NCBI GenBank assembly: GCA_023205875.1
Contig: CP060754.1
Location: forward strand, 1,791,638-1,855,637
Direction of reading: 5' to 3'
Length of the DNA: 64,000 nt
Origin: Chloropicon primus
Taxonomy: Eukaryota; Chlorophyta; Chloropicophyceae; Chloropicales; Chloropicaceae
Below the pieces are notes generated by a model. It was not told the DNA's origin, did not search any database, and saw only the letters and a program-made list of their open reading frames with translations. The position numbers were made by a program, and so were the translations under genes. Below are positions 1 to 7,993 of the stretch, in pieces (position 1 is the first letter of the stretch; each line of letters opens with the position of its first letter).

Positions 1-444
1 CGCTTGAGCTTTTCCGTTTCGTACCCCCTGTCCTTCCTCGTCAGGGAGCCCTGGACCAAGTCGATGGCGCCCTGCACAGCCCAAGCGAGGAGAAGAACAG
101 CGTCGCGTCAGTTCGTCTGGGAGGGGACAGAAGATATGCACTCTACTCACCTGCGTCATGTGATTCCCGACGAAGTTCGACGTCAGCCCCGCCTGCGGCT
201 TCTCGTACCCGGCGTCAGGCTCCACCTTGGTCCCGTCGGGCCTCTCCTCGAGCGCGTCGTACCCCACACGAGCCGCCGGCCCCGTCGAGACCCTGTACCT
301 CCCCCCATGGGGTTCCTTGGTCCACACGTTCCTGTGGTGGTGGTCCTCCTTGTCCCTCCTCTTGCTCTCCCTCTCCTCCCTCCGCGCCAACCACCTCCCG
401 TCCGCGTGCTCCGCCAACGCAACCACCTCCCTCGAAGAACCCAT
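1..444 (-). CDS. Unknown protein, 3'-truncated by the window edge, one intron
   Basis: The gene starts with ATG at 444 (MGSSREVVALAEHADG...). The first exon is 444-151 (98 codons, charged, Arg/His/Lys-rich, with a GYEKPQAGLTSNFVGNHMTQ stretch). It ends CAG at a GTGAGT donor. The intron is 150-72 (79 bases) with a CTGAC motif and a TGTGCAG acceptor. The second exon reads on in frame (GAIDLVQGSLTRKDRGYE...) and runs off the left edge. I do not recognise the family. Exon joining in phase 0 and good splice sites support a real gene. It is divergent from the next gene, with 119 bases between the start codons. Confidence 0.6.
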   Translation of the reverse strand, partial: MGSSREVVALAEHADGRWLARREERESKRRDKEDHHHRNVWTKEPHGGRYRVSTGPAARVGYDALEERPDGTKVEPDAGYEKPQAGLTSNFVGNHMTQVSRVHIFCPLPDELTRRCSSPRLGCAGRHRLGPGLPDEEGQGVRNGKAQA

Positions 445-563
445 CCCTCCGTCGTCCCTCCGTCGTCCCTCCGCCCCTCGTCCTCGTCCTTGGCCGCCGA
501 GCGTTACTTGAGACTGAGCGAGCGTTTTTTATTTTTTTTCTGGTTTCCCGCCATCATCGCGCC

Positions 564-1103
564 ATGGAGGTGGCGGAGTTGGAGAGGAGGACGAAAGGGT
601 TCCGTGGGAAGTACGGCGGAGAGGGGTGGAGGGAGGGGTTTCGCGACAGGTGGGATGCGTTCGGTTTGGACGGAAGGAGGGCGAGGATCGAAAAGGCCAA
701 GGAACTTGTGATGCTGGAAGCGTTTGCGGTGGGTGTTCACCCGGAGATCCTCAAAGGGTGCTGCCACGAGATCGACGGGTCGGACGCCTGGAAGGAGTTG
801 GAGTCCGCGGCGTCGGTGGAGTCTCTGATCGATGGGGCGCTGTCGCCCTCCGCGGAGGCCGTGGTCGGGGGAAGCGTCGCAGACGCCTCGGGAGCGGAGC
901 TCAAGGCCAAGTTCGTCCGGGAAGCCGTCAGGGCCACCAGTGCTGGCAAGCGGATGTCGAGCGAGGAGGAGGACGCCCTCTCGGCCTTCCAAGGGAGCCT
1001 CTGGGACTCCTGGCGAGCCTACTTTCTGTGCTGCTTCGCCATTGCCCTCCTCAAGTCCTCGACCCCGACGCCGACGAAGGGCGAAGCGCCTCCTCCATCG
1101 TAA
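564..1103 (+). CDS. Small conserved-looking protein of unknown function (179 aa)
   Basis: An intact single-exon frame starts at an ATG in good context (GCCATGG). The N-terminal half is charged and helical (WREGFRDRWDAFGL, then KAKELVMLEAF and a GCCHEIDG segment). Near the C-terminus is one short hydrophobic stretch, roughly residues 150-165 (AYFLCCFAIALL), which could be a tail anchor followed by a short Ser/Thr/Pro tail. I do not recognise the family. GC-rich third positions and AGG arginines match neighbouring genes. A TGTAA poly(A)-like motif lies at 1135-1139, shortly after the stop. It is most likely a real gene, possibly tail-anchored; the function is unknown. Confidence 0.6.
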   Translation: MEVAELERRTKGFRGKYGGEGWREGFRDRWDAFGLDGRRARIEKAKELVMLEAFAVGVHPEILKGCCHEIDGSDAWKELESAASVESLIDGALSPSAEAVVGGSVADASGAELKAKFVREAVRATSAGKRMSSEEEDALSAFQGSLWDSWRAYFLCCFAIALLKSSTPTPTKGEAPPPS

Positions 1104-1513
1104 TGTCGTCCCCTTTTGCGGTCCTCTAAGCTCATGTAATCGACGCAAGAGAGAGCCTCCGATCGTCATCGACCCTTTTCCTTGGCCTGTCCCCATGACA
1201 TTGCTGCTGTGCTGTCCACTCCATCTCCTCCATCTTCTCCAGCTGGCGTTTCCCGCGCGCGAGGCAGAAGTAGGGTTTCGCGGGGGAGGCGAAGCACGAA
1301 GAGGAGAAAAAGAAGATCGGGGTGATCGATCGGTCACAAGCGACCACAACCAAAGGAGAGGCAACGACGGGGGAGGAGCGGGGGGTGGACGCGGACGAGG
1401 ACGAGGACGCACACGACCGGCCCGCGACCACGACCCAAGGGCGACACCTTGACCCTGGACTTGCCGGGAGACGGACGGACTTGCGCGCGTGGCGTGCGAC
1501 GAGGAGGGAGGAG
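1104..1513. other. Intergenic region and 5' leader of the SWI3 gene
   Basis: This holds the 3' end of the preceding transcript and the presumed promoter and leader of the SWI3-like gene. A single telo-box-like TAGGGTTT sits at about 1272. The frame of the downstream gene is open back to 1322, but no ATG occurs in it before 1514, so I treat this as untranslated. Confidence 0.4.
1135..1139 (+). terminator. TGTAA poly(A)-signal-like motif
   Basis: TGTAA lies 32 bases after the stop of the 179-aa gene. UGUAA is the known poly(A) signal of green algae. The same motif recurs behind several other genes in this window. Confidence 0.4.
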
Positions 1514-4500
1514 ATGGGCGAGGAGATGGAAGTGGATCCCGCGCCACGGCAGGGAGGTGCGGGGGAGGAGAAGGAGGAGAAGGAGGGGGGCGGGGTCGAC
1601 CAGACCGACGTGAAGGAGGACCGGGGACGCGAGGGGGGGAGCGAGAAGGCTTCGGAGGAGAAGAAGGACGAGGAAGGATCGGCGGGCAAGGAAGGATCGG
1701 CGGGCGCCGCTGTCGCCGACAAGGGGGGCCAAGGCGAAGGAGTGGCTGCCAAGGAAGATCTGGGGGCCCAGGGCGCCGCGAAGGCGGAGGAGGACGAGGA
1801 GAAAGCTGCGAAGGAGAGACTTGGACCCCTCGACCTCGGTTTCTTGCCGAGCGCGCGGGGCGTGATCCTCCCGGGAGCCCCGGTCTTCAACACTTGCAGG
1901 CTCTCCATGGCGTCGTGGAAGAAGTCGTGCGACGAGGCCCTTGGCGCGAACGCCTCGCAAGTGAACACCACCGCGGTGAGGGACGTGGTGGGGAAAATGC
2001 TGACGATACTCTCCGCCAACACGGAAGCCGTCAGGCAGAGCCTGCCGGTGAGGCTGTGCTACAGGTACCTGGAGGACACGGCGTGCCTCAAGGTGCTGGT
2101 CTCGCAGGTCCTCGTGCCTCTGCTCGACATGAGGCAGATCACCATGACCGAGCTGATCGCGAGCCTGGACGAGAAGCTCGCTTGCCAGGTCATGAACGAG
2201 TTCAGCCGGAAGCTGACGGCGAACGCTTTGCAGAAGAAGAAGAAGGTCTTCATCTCTCCGGAGGTCGACCACGACGAGGCCCTCTTGCTGAAGCAGGTGG
2301 TCACCGAACTGGAAGGCCTGATCGTTCCCAGCGCGGCCTTCCCGGGCGTCACCCACATCGTGGTGAACAAGGACCAGAAGCAGGACCCGACCTTGGAGCA
2401 GGCGAAGAGCGAGGGGAGACTGCGGGTGGTGCGCAAGAGCGTGGCCGCCTTCACTCAGGCCGACCTCGAGCAGGAGAGACAGGGAGGCTCCCTGCCTTCT
2501 CCCACGCCGGGTCACTTGGTGCACCACGTGGGGCTGCCGAACAGCTTTGACACCTTTGTCCCGGTGGAGAAGGGGGGCTCTCTGGCTGGAGAGCCCACGC
2601 AGGCCGACAAGGAACTGAGAGAGGCCGTCCACAAGAGGTGGTCCTCGCAAGAGGCGTGGCACGTGAGCACCGACTGGGTGAGGCAGTCCGGGCACTGCAA
2701 GGAGTGGATGTGCGAGGAGGACTTCGAGGTCCTGTGCATGGAGGACTACGGGGCACGCGCCGTGGAGGTGATCACCCCGGCCGAGCTCGTGGAGCTCAAG
2801 CGACGGACAAAGCTGGCGAGGGAGGAGGAGCAGAGGCAGAAGGCCGAGAGGAGAGAGAGGGAGAGGAGGGAGAAGGAACGAAAAGAGGCAGAGAAGCTCA
2901 TGATGGAGAGAAAGAAAATGGAGCAGCAGGCTCAGAGGGAGAAGAGGGACAGGGAAGTCATGGACCCGGCCAAGCTGGCGAGGAGGGAGGCCCTGGAGCA
3001 GCAACAACAGGCTGCGAAGAGAATAAAACGCGTTCCGTCGCTCATCCACGATGGCCCGGGGGCCATTGCGTCTGCAGCTATGCAGGCCACAAACGGAGGG
3101 TATATGCACATCGGTGGTCCGGGCGGCATGGCCCACATGGGCGATGCCTCGATGGCGGTAGGGGGCAATTACGAGCCTGATAAGCTCGAGCTGTACAGGA
3201 TTCCAGCCCATTCCTCGTGGTTCAGGTGGGATAAGATTCATGAAGTCGAGCGAGCGCAAATGCCTGAGTTCTTCAACAACAAGAGCTCCTTGAAGAGCCC
3301 AAAGACCTACCAAGAATACAGGAATTTCATCATAGACAAGTTCAGGGAAGAATCTGCTTCTGGGAAGAAGATTACCTTCACGCAGTGCAGGAAGTATCTA
3401 TCAGGGGACGTCAATGCCATTTACAGGATATACGCGTTCCTGGAGCATTGGGGCCTGATCAACTTTGACAACAAGCTGAGCAAGGAGCTCATCGAGGTCA
3501 AGGAGGAGAAGGACGGAGAGGGCCAAGAGAAGGAGAAGGAGAAAGAGAAGGAGAAGGAGGACAAGAAGACAAAAGACCTGGGATTGTCTCTGCCGTCGGA
3601 ACTCCAAGTGGTAACCAGCAAGAAGGGCTTCAACGTGGACAGCCTGGTCAACTTCAATGGTCCAGTGGCCAGTGGCCACGGGTTCATCTCGCCACTGACC
3701 CTGGTGACGAAGAAGAGCAGATCGAAGGGCACTGCACCCTCTCAGCCAGTGGCGAAAGAAGTCAAGTTCGTTTGCAACGTGTCCGCAAAGGAGTGCACGG
3801 GGGTGCGCTACCATTGCACAAAAATTCCTGATTACGACCTGTCTGTGGAGTCCTTCGAGGAGATGAAGAAGGGCCTCAAACCGTTTCCTCCGGGAATCAC
3901 GCAGAGCGACTTCATCAGGATGGATGGGGACACGAGCAGCGCGGAAAGGGATCCAAAGTACTGGAGCAAGGAGGAGACGCTGTTGCTTCTGGAGGGCCTG
4001 GAGACCTATGGTGAGAACTGGGCCGATGTTGCGGAGCATGTTGGCACAAAGTCACAGCTGCAGTGCATCACATTCTTCCTGTCCCTCCCCATCGAGGACC
4101 CTTATCTCGCCGAACTGGATGGAAAGGAGCAAGCCATGGAACCTCAGGACGAAGTCAACCCTTTTGCGGACACGGGCAACCCGGTGATGGCCCAGGTGGC
4201 CTTCCTGGCCACCATGGTGGGGCCAAAGGTTGCTGCTGCGGCGGCCCAGAAGGCCCTGGAGGTCCTCTTCGAGACTGAGCCTGGGCTGGCATCATCAAGT
4301 GAGGCGGCGGGAGAAAGGGAAGGAGGAGGAGAAGAAGGAGCTAGTGGTAGCGGTGACCCGAAGCCGAAAGACGCTCCGCCTGCGGCAGCCCAAGTCAAGA
4401 GTGCAGCCGCCACGGGCCTCGCAGCAGCTGCGGTGAAGGCCAAGCTTCTTGCCGACCAGGAGGAGATGGCCATCCAACGCCTTGTGATTGAGGTCATTCA

Positions 4501-4906
4501 AAAGCAGATGACCAAGCTTGAGAGTAAAATGAGCCGCTTCGAGGAGCTGGATAATTTGTTGGAGCGGGAAAGGGACGAGATCCACAAAGCCAGGCAGCAA
4601 CTCTTGATGCAGAAAGTAGTGGCTCAGGAGGAAGCTGTGCGGGCACGGGCAGAAGCCGAGAGGAGAGCAGAAGCCGAGAGGAGGGCGGAGGCCGAGAGGA
4701 GGGCGGAGGCCGAGAAGAGGGTGGAGGCCGAGAGGAGGGCGGAGGCCGAGAAGAGGGTGGAGGCCGAGAAGAGGGTGGAGGCCGAGAGGATGGTGGACGC
4801 CGGGGCACTTGCCAGGACGGAAGTGACGGAGAAGAAAGTGGAGGCAGAGAAGATGGAGGTAGATGCGAAGGTGGAAGCTGAGAAGAAGGTTGAGGACAAG
4901 GTATAA
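1514..4906 (+). CDS. SWI3/SMARCC-type SWI/SNF chromatin-remodelling subunit
   Basis: This is a core scaffold subunit of SWI/SNF remodelling complexes, acting in the nucleus. The start is the first in-frame ATG (MGEEMEVDP), giving 1130 aa. After an acidic Glu/Lys-rich N-terminus comes a SMARCC-type N-terminal module with BRCT-like segments (about residues 230-410). Then follow a basic coiled coil, a SWIRM domain (about 555-650; YRIPAHSSWFRW, FLEHWGLINF), a degenerate ZZ-like region (about 750-805; CNVSAKECTGVRYHC), a SANT domain (about 815-865; WSKEETLLLLEGLETYGENW) and the diagnostic SWI3 motif LPIEDPYL. The C-terminus has a coiled coil and a tandem EAERRA/EAEKRV repeat (4640-4800) expected to form a long single helix. 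It is convergent with the GAD gene; the stop codons are only about 85 bases apart. Confidence 0.93.
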   Translation: MGEEMEVDPAPRQGGAGEEKEEKEGGGVDQTDVKEDRGREGGSEKASEEKKDEEGSAGKEGSAGAAVADKGGQGEGVAAKEDLGAQGAAKAEEDEEKAAKERLGPLDLGFLPSARGVILPGAPVFNTCRLSMASWKKSCDEALGANASQVNTTAVRDVVGKMLTILSANTEAVRQSLPVRLCYRYLEDTACLKVLVSQVLVPLLDMRQITMTELIASLDEKLACQVMNEFSRKLTANALQKKKKVFISPEVDHDEALLLKQVVTELEGLIVPSAAFPGVTHIVVNKDQKQDPTLEQAKSEGRLRVVRKSVAAFTQADLEQERQGGSLPSPTPGHLVHHVGLPNSFDTFVPVEKGGSLAGEPTQADKELREAVHKRWSSQEAWHVSTDWVRQSGHCKEWMCEEDFEVLCMEDYGARAVEVITPAELVELKRRTKLAREEEQRQKAERRERERREKERKEAEKLMMERKKMEQQAQREKRDREVMDPAKLARREALEQQQQAAKRIKRVPSLIHDGPGAIASAAMQATNGGYMHIGGPGGMAHMGDASMAVGGNYEPDKLELYRIPAHSSWFRWDKIHEVERAQMPEFFNNKSSLKSPKTYQEYRNFIIDKFREESASGKKITFTQCRKYLSGDVNAIYRIYAFLEHWGLINFDNKLSKELIEVKEEKDGEGQEKEKEKEKEKEDKKTKDLGLSLPSELQVVTSKKGFNVDSLVNFNGPVASGHGFISPLTLVTKKSRSKGTAPSQPVAKEVKFVCNVSAKECTGVRYHCTKIPDYDLSVESFEEMKKGLKPFPPGITQSDFIRMDGDTSSAERDPKYWSKEETLLLLEGLETYGENWADVAEHVGTKSQLQCITFFLSLPIEDPYLAELDGKEQAMEPQDEVNPFADTGNPVMAQVAFLATMVGPKVAAAAAQKALEVLFETEPGLASSSEAAGEREGGGEEGASGSGDPKPKDAPPAAAQVKSAAATGLAAAAVKAKLLADQEEMAIQRLVIEVIQKQMTKLESKMSRFEELDNLLERERDEIHKARQQLLMQKVVAQEEAVRARAEAERRAEAERRAEAERRAEAEKRVEAERRAEAEKRVEAEKRVEAERMVDAGALARTEVTEKKVEAEKMEVDAKVEAEKKVEDKV

Positions 4907-4925
4907 CTTTGATCTTCCTGATTAT

Positions 4926-4934
4926 TGTAATAAA
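4926..4934 (+). terminator. TGTAATAAA composite poly(A) signal
   Basis: TGTAATAAA lies 20 bases after the SWI3 stop and combines the algal TGTAA and the classical AATAAA-type signal. The same nine bases occur behind the THF1 gene on the minus strand at 21680-21672. Confidence 0.5.
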
Positions 4935-4991
4935 GGCGAACCTCGTTTGACAAAGAAACAAAAAACAAAAGGTGTTTGCCAAAGAAATTAT

Positions 4992-6413
4992 TCAGCAGGG
5001 ACCTTTATGGAGGAAGACTTGGTTCGAGCTTGGGAGTTCATGCTGTAGTTGGTCCAAATAGCTGATCGCGCGCAAGACATCTTCAACGAGCTTCTCGCAA
5101 AGTGCATACGACATATCTTCCCTGATCACCGCTCTCAGCAACTTTATGTGACCTGCGTTCGGCGCCATGGTGTACGCCGGAAGCACCCAGCCCGTCTCTT
5201 TCAGCTTGTCCGCCAAGTTGAACTCGTCGTAATTGCGCTTGTGCCCACCTGGATGATCCGTGAGGGAGAAAGCAACCAAAGGGACACCGACGGGCTTGTT
5301 CAAGATCTTGAAATGCTTGGTTTCCAAGAGCCTTGTCTCCAAGTGCTTCGCGACCTTTGCAAGATTCTGCATAATCTTCCTATAACCGCTTCTGCCCAGC
5401 CGTATCAATTGATAATATTGGGCAACGATCGCGGAAGCCCCTTTGGAAAAGTTCAAAGTGATGGATGGCTGGTCCGAACCAAGATAGTTCGTGTGAAAAA
5501 CCATGTCCTCGTGGAGAAATTGCTTGCCTTTCCAGATCGCCCAGCCAAGGCCTGGGTACACCAAACCGTACTTGTGCCCCGAAGCGTTGATCGACAAGAC
5601 TCGAGGGACTTGGAAGTCCCAGACCAAGTCAGGAAAAAGGAAGGGAGCGACAAATGCTCCGCTCGCGCCGTCGACGTGGATGGGTACATCGAGCCCCGTT
5701 TCCTGCTGGACTTTGTCCAGCGCATTGGAAACGCCCAGACAATCCTCAAACTGTCCATCATACGTCGATCCCAGAATCGCCACACAACCGATCGTGTTCT
5801 CGTCCACCAAGGGGGCAACATCCTCTGGTTTCAGAGCGTACTGGCCCTCCTTCAGGAAAACATACCGCTCCTCGACTTCGAAGTAACGACAGAATTTCTC
5901 CCAGCAGACCTGAACGTTGGCGCCCATGATGAGATTTGGCTTCGTGGCCGGCTTGCCCTTTACCTTCATTTTTTCCTTCCACCTCATCTTGAGGTTGAGC
6001 CCGCAGAGCATTATGGCCTCCGAGGAGCCGATGCACGCGGTGCCGCAAGCGTCCTCGCCCTTGCCCTCGGCATGAAACAGATCCGCGAGCATGGCCACAC
6101 ATCTATTCTGGATCTCCAAGCAGCTCGGGTACTGCGCCACGTCCACGTAATTGACGTTAAGAGACTTTTTGATGAGCTCCTCGACCTCGGGCTCCATCCA
6201 CGTTGTCACGAACGAAGCGAGGTTCAGCCGCGGGTTCCTGTCAAGCATGCGCTCGTCGTCGATCAATTGCTTCGCGACATGAGCGGGCTCACCGTTGTCA
6301 GGCAGCTGGAACTTCGGAATCTCGTTCGCGGTGTATCTGGTCGCAAACGTGTACGAGCTACACTTCTCGAGCTCTGCCCCACCCTCCTCCATCTTCTTGC
6401 GCTTGCCACTCAT
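4992..6413 (-). CDS. GAD: Glutamate decarboxylase (PLP-dependent)
   Basis: It converts glutamate to GABA and CO2, normally in the cytosol. The start is the first ATG of the frame (MSGKRKKMEEGG), giving 473 aa, the usual GAD length. The group II decarboxylase fold is clear: the N-terminal RYTANEIPKFQLPDNG, then EAIMLCGLNLKMRWKEK, GSTYDGQFEDC, HVDGASGAFVAPFLFPDLVW and the PLP-lysine motif INASGHKYGLVYPG (Lys near residue 280), then LGSDQPSITLNFSKGAS. The C-terminus (LCEKLVEDVLRAISYLDQLQHE...) lacks the obvious Trp-containing calmodulin-binding tail of land-plant GADs. The leader overlaps a dispersed repeat (6447-6834). Confidence 0.95.
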   Translation of the reverse strand: MSGKRKKMEEGGAELEKCSSYTFATRYTANEIPKFQLPDNGEPAHVAKQLIDDERMLDRNPRLNLASFVTTWMEPEVEELIKKSLNVNYVDVAQYPSCLEIQNRCVAMLADLFHAEGKGEDACGTACIGSSEAIMLCGLNLKMRWKEKMKVKGKPATKPNLIMGANVQVCWEKFCRYFEVEERYVFLKEGQYALKPEDVAPLVDENTIGCVAILGSTYDGQFEDCLGVSNALDKVQQETGLDVPIHVDGASGAFVAPFLFPDLVWDFQVPRVLSINASGHKYGLVYPGLGWAIWKGKQFLHEDMVFHTNYLGSDQPSITLNFSKGASAIVAQYYQLIRLGRSGYRKIMQNLAKVAKHLETRLLETKHFKILNKPVGVPLVAFSLTDHPGGHKRNYDEFNLADKLKETGWVLPAYTMAPNAGHIKLLRAVIREDMSYALCEKLVEDVLRAISYLDQLQHELPSSNQVFLHKGPC

Positions 6414-6446
6414 GCTCTCCCGTTTGTTCAACACCACGCCTGTTGC

Positions 6447-6834
6447 CAAAACCTTCAGCCGATGTATCAATCGAAAGCCCTTGAGACGCCCTTGCGTTCT
6501 TTCCACAGCTCCTCCCTTTCCCCGTCACCTTTCGTGCACAAAGTCCTCGACAAGCACCTACCCTCTCCCCGTCATGCGCCGACAAACCCCCGCGAGGCGT
6601 TACCTCTCTCCTCTAGGGTTTTTGCGAAGCCCAATTCAAGCCAGGAGGCGAGCTAAGAAGGGGACGAGGGCAAGAGGGACGAGGGAGACCAGGATCCAAG
6701 GAAAGACTTGATTGTTCTCTCCATTGCTTTCCATGGATCAAGAAATGAGTTGGATCTGCCGCTTGCTTGCTTTGTAACGTGCGCGGCGGTCTCGTGTCGG
6801 CGGCAACGACGACGACGGTGACGATGGCAAAAGA
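6447..6834 (-). repeat. Dispersed repeat, copy 1 (two modules, in the GAD upstream region)
   Basis: Two modules, read on the minus strand, match sequence at 35953-36278 on the plus strand. Module A (6557-6447) holds TGTCGAGGACTTTGTGCA and GGGCTTTCGATTGATA..TCGGCTGA. Module C (6834-6680) holds CACGAGACCGCCGCGCACG, CGTTACAAAGCAA and TTTCCTTGGATCCTGGTCTC. In this copy C precedes A on the minus strand; in the other copy A precedes C. The stretch 6414-6953 between GAD and the ABM gene holds nothing else I can identify. The ABM 3' end and the GAD promoter must lie here. Confidence 0.6.
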
Positions 6835-6953
6835 CAATCATGACACAGAGACCAAAGAGTGACACTGTCAAAAAGTGACATTGTCGTTAATCTACGTTTT
6901 ACTTATATCGAGTCTCCTAAGGCTTGTGTGCTCTGCGGAAGGAATCTCCCACC

Positions 6954-7658
6954 TCACTCTTCTTCCTGCTTCCATCCGTCGAGGGAGGCTGGAAAAAAAT
7001 TCACGAATTTTTTGTTGGTCCTGGGAACCGCCATCATGGCCGCGACTTCCTCGCGCCACTTCAGGTAGTGGGCCGTGCCCTTGTGGGCCGCTGGGGCATC
7101 GGCCGAGGAGTAAACCTCAACAAGGACGAATTTGGTGGGGTCGTCGGCCTCCTGCAGGAGGTCGAAGCGAGAAACGCCGGGCTCCTTGATCGAGTTGGAG
7201 GCGTTCTCGATCGAGGCCTTCTTGAACGCCTCCTCGCAGCCCTCCTTGACTTGGACGAAGACGTGGACCGCGACGAGGTCCGCGGAGGACGACTCCCTCT
7301 CTCCCCTGGAGAGGAAATCCGGCACGGCCCACCCCTCCCGAGTCCCGGGACAGATCGCGGTGTACTTGACGCTCGTGCGAGTGACGGCCATCATGGCCGC
7401 GACTTCCTCGCGCCACTTCAGGTAGTGGGCCGTGCCCTTGTGGGCCGCCGGGGCATCGGCCGAGGAGTAAACCTCGACCAAAGTAAAGTTTTTCTTGTCG
7501 TCGGCCTCCTGGATCAAATCGAACCTCGCGATCCCGGGCTCCTGCACGCTGTTCGTGGCGTTGTGGAGGCTCGCCTCCACGAATGCCTCCTCGCACCCGT
7601 CCTTCACCTTCACGTCCACGTGCACGGCGAGAAGCCCACCGTCCGCTGTCCCCGCCAT
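6954..7658 (-). CDS. Tandem two-domain antibiotic biosynthesis monooxygenase (ABM) protein
   Basis: It is 234 aa, chosen from the ATG immediately before the first domain (MAGTADGGLL). An upstream in-frame ATG at 7838 would add 60 Arg/Gly-rich residues, less likely but possible as a targeting peptide. It has two ferredoxin-like ABM domains: about residues 8-105 (LAVHVDVKVKDGCEEAF, ARFDLIQEADD, LVEVYSSADAPAAHKGTAHY) and about 130-232, with the same motifs. Family members are small dimeric monooxygenases or quinol-handling enzymes; the substrate cannot be read from sequence. The fused tandem pair would act as an internal dimer. About 85 bases are almost identical between the two halves (see findings). 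Confidence 0.85.
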   Translation of the reverse strand: MAGTADGGLLAVHVDVKVKDGCEEAFVEASLHNATNSVQEPGIARFDLIQEADDKKNFTLVEVYSSADAPAAHKGTAHYLKWREEVAAMMAVTRTSVKYTAICPGTREGWAVPDFLSRGERESSSADLVAVHVFVQVKEGCEEAFKKASIENASNSIKEPGVSRFDLLQEADDPTKFVLVEVYSSADAPAAHKGTAHYLKWREEVAAMMAVPRTNKKFVNFFPASLDGWKQEEE

Positions 7659-7993
7659 CCCCACCCCTCTCCTCCCTCCTCCCCACAATCCTCTTTCTCC
7701 CGTCCTCCCGTCTCTCCCTCCTTTGCAGTTCCTCCTCCTCCTTGTTTCCCCGTCCCTCCCGTTCCCCGTCCTTGTTCCACCGTTCCCACTCCTCCTGGTC
7801 CCCGCCCTCATCCCTCTCCCCTTCTGGATAAGGCCCATGAGAGATCCTCTCTCTCCCTCTCTCTCTCTCCCTCTAAACCCTAAAACAAAAACCTAAACCC
7901 TAAACCCTGACCTGAGAGGACGGACGGAGAGGAGAGAGGAGAGGTCGGTCGTCGCTCTCTCTCTCTCTCTCTCTCTCTGTGGTGGAAGGAAGG
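7659..7993. promoter_or_regulatory. Divergent promoter with telo-box cluster
   Basis: This 335-base gap lies between the ABM gene (minus) and the DGAT2-like gene (plus). At 7875-7909 it carries several AAACCCTAA/CCTAAACCC copies. These are telo-boxes, known in plants as promoter elements of growth and translation genes, and they match the telomere-type repeat at the window's right end. It also holds CT/GA simple repeats on both sides (7844-7872 and 7952-7978). No gene is seen in it. Confidence 0.5.

Noticed and set aside
1334-3313. Long open frame on the minus strand opposite the SWI3 gene (and similar long antisense frames opposite most genes)
   Set aside because: High GC and codon bias keep antisense frames open. 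The translation is low-complexity Leu/Arg-rich without domains, while the plus strand encodes clear SWIRM and SANT domains.
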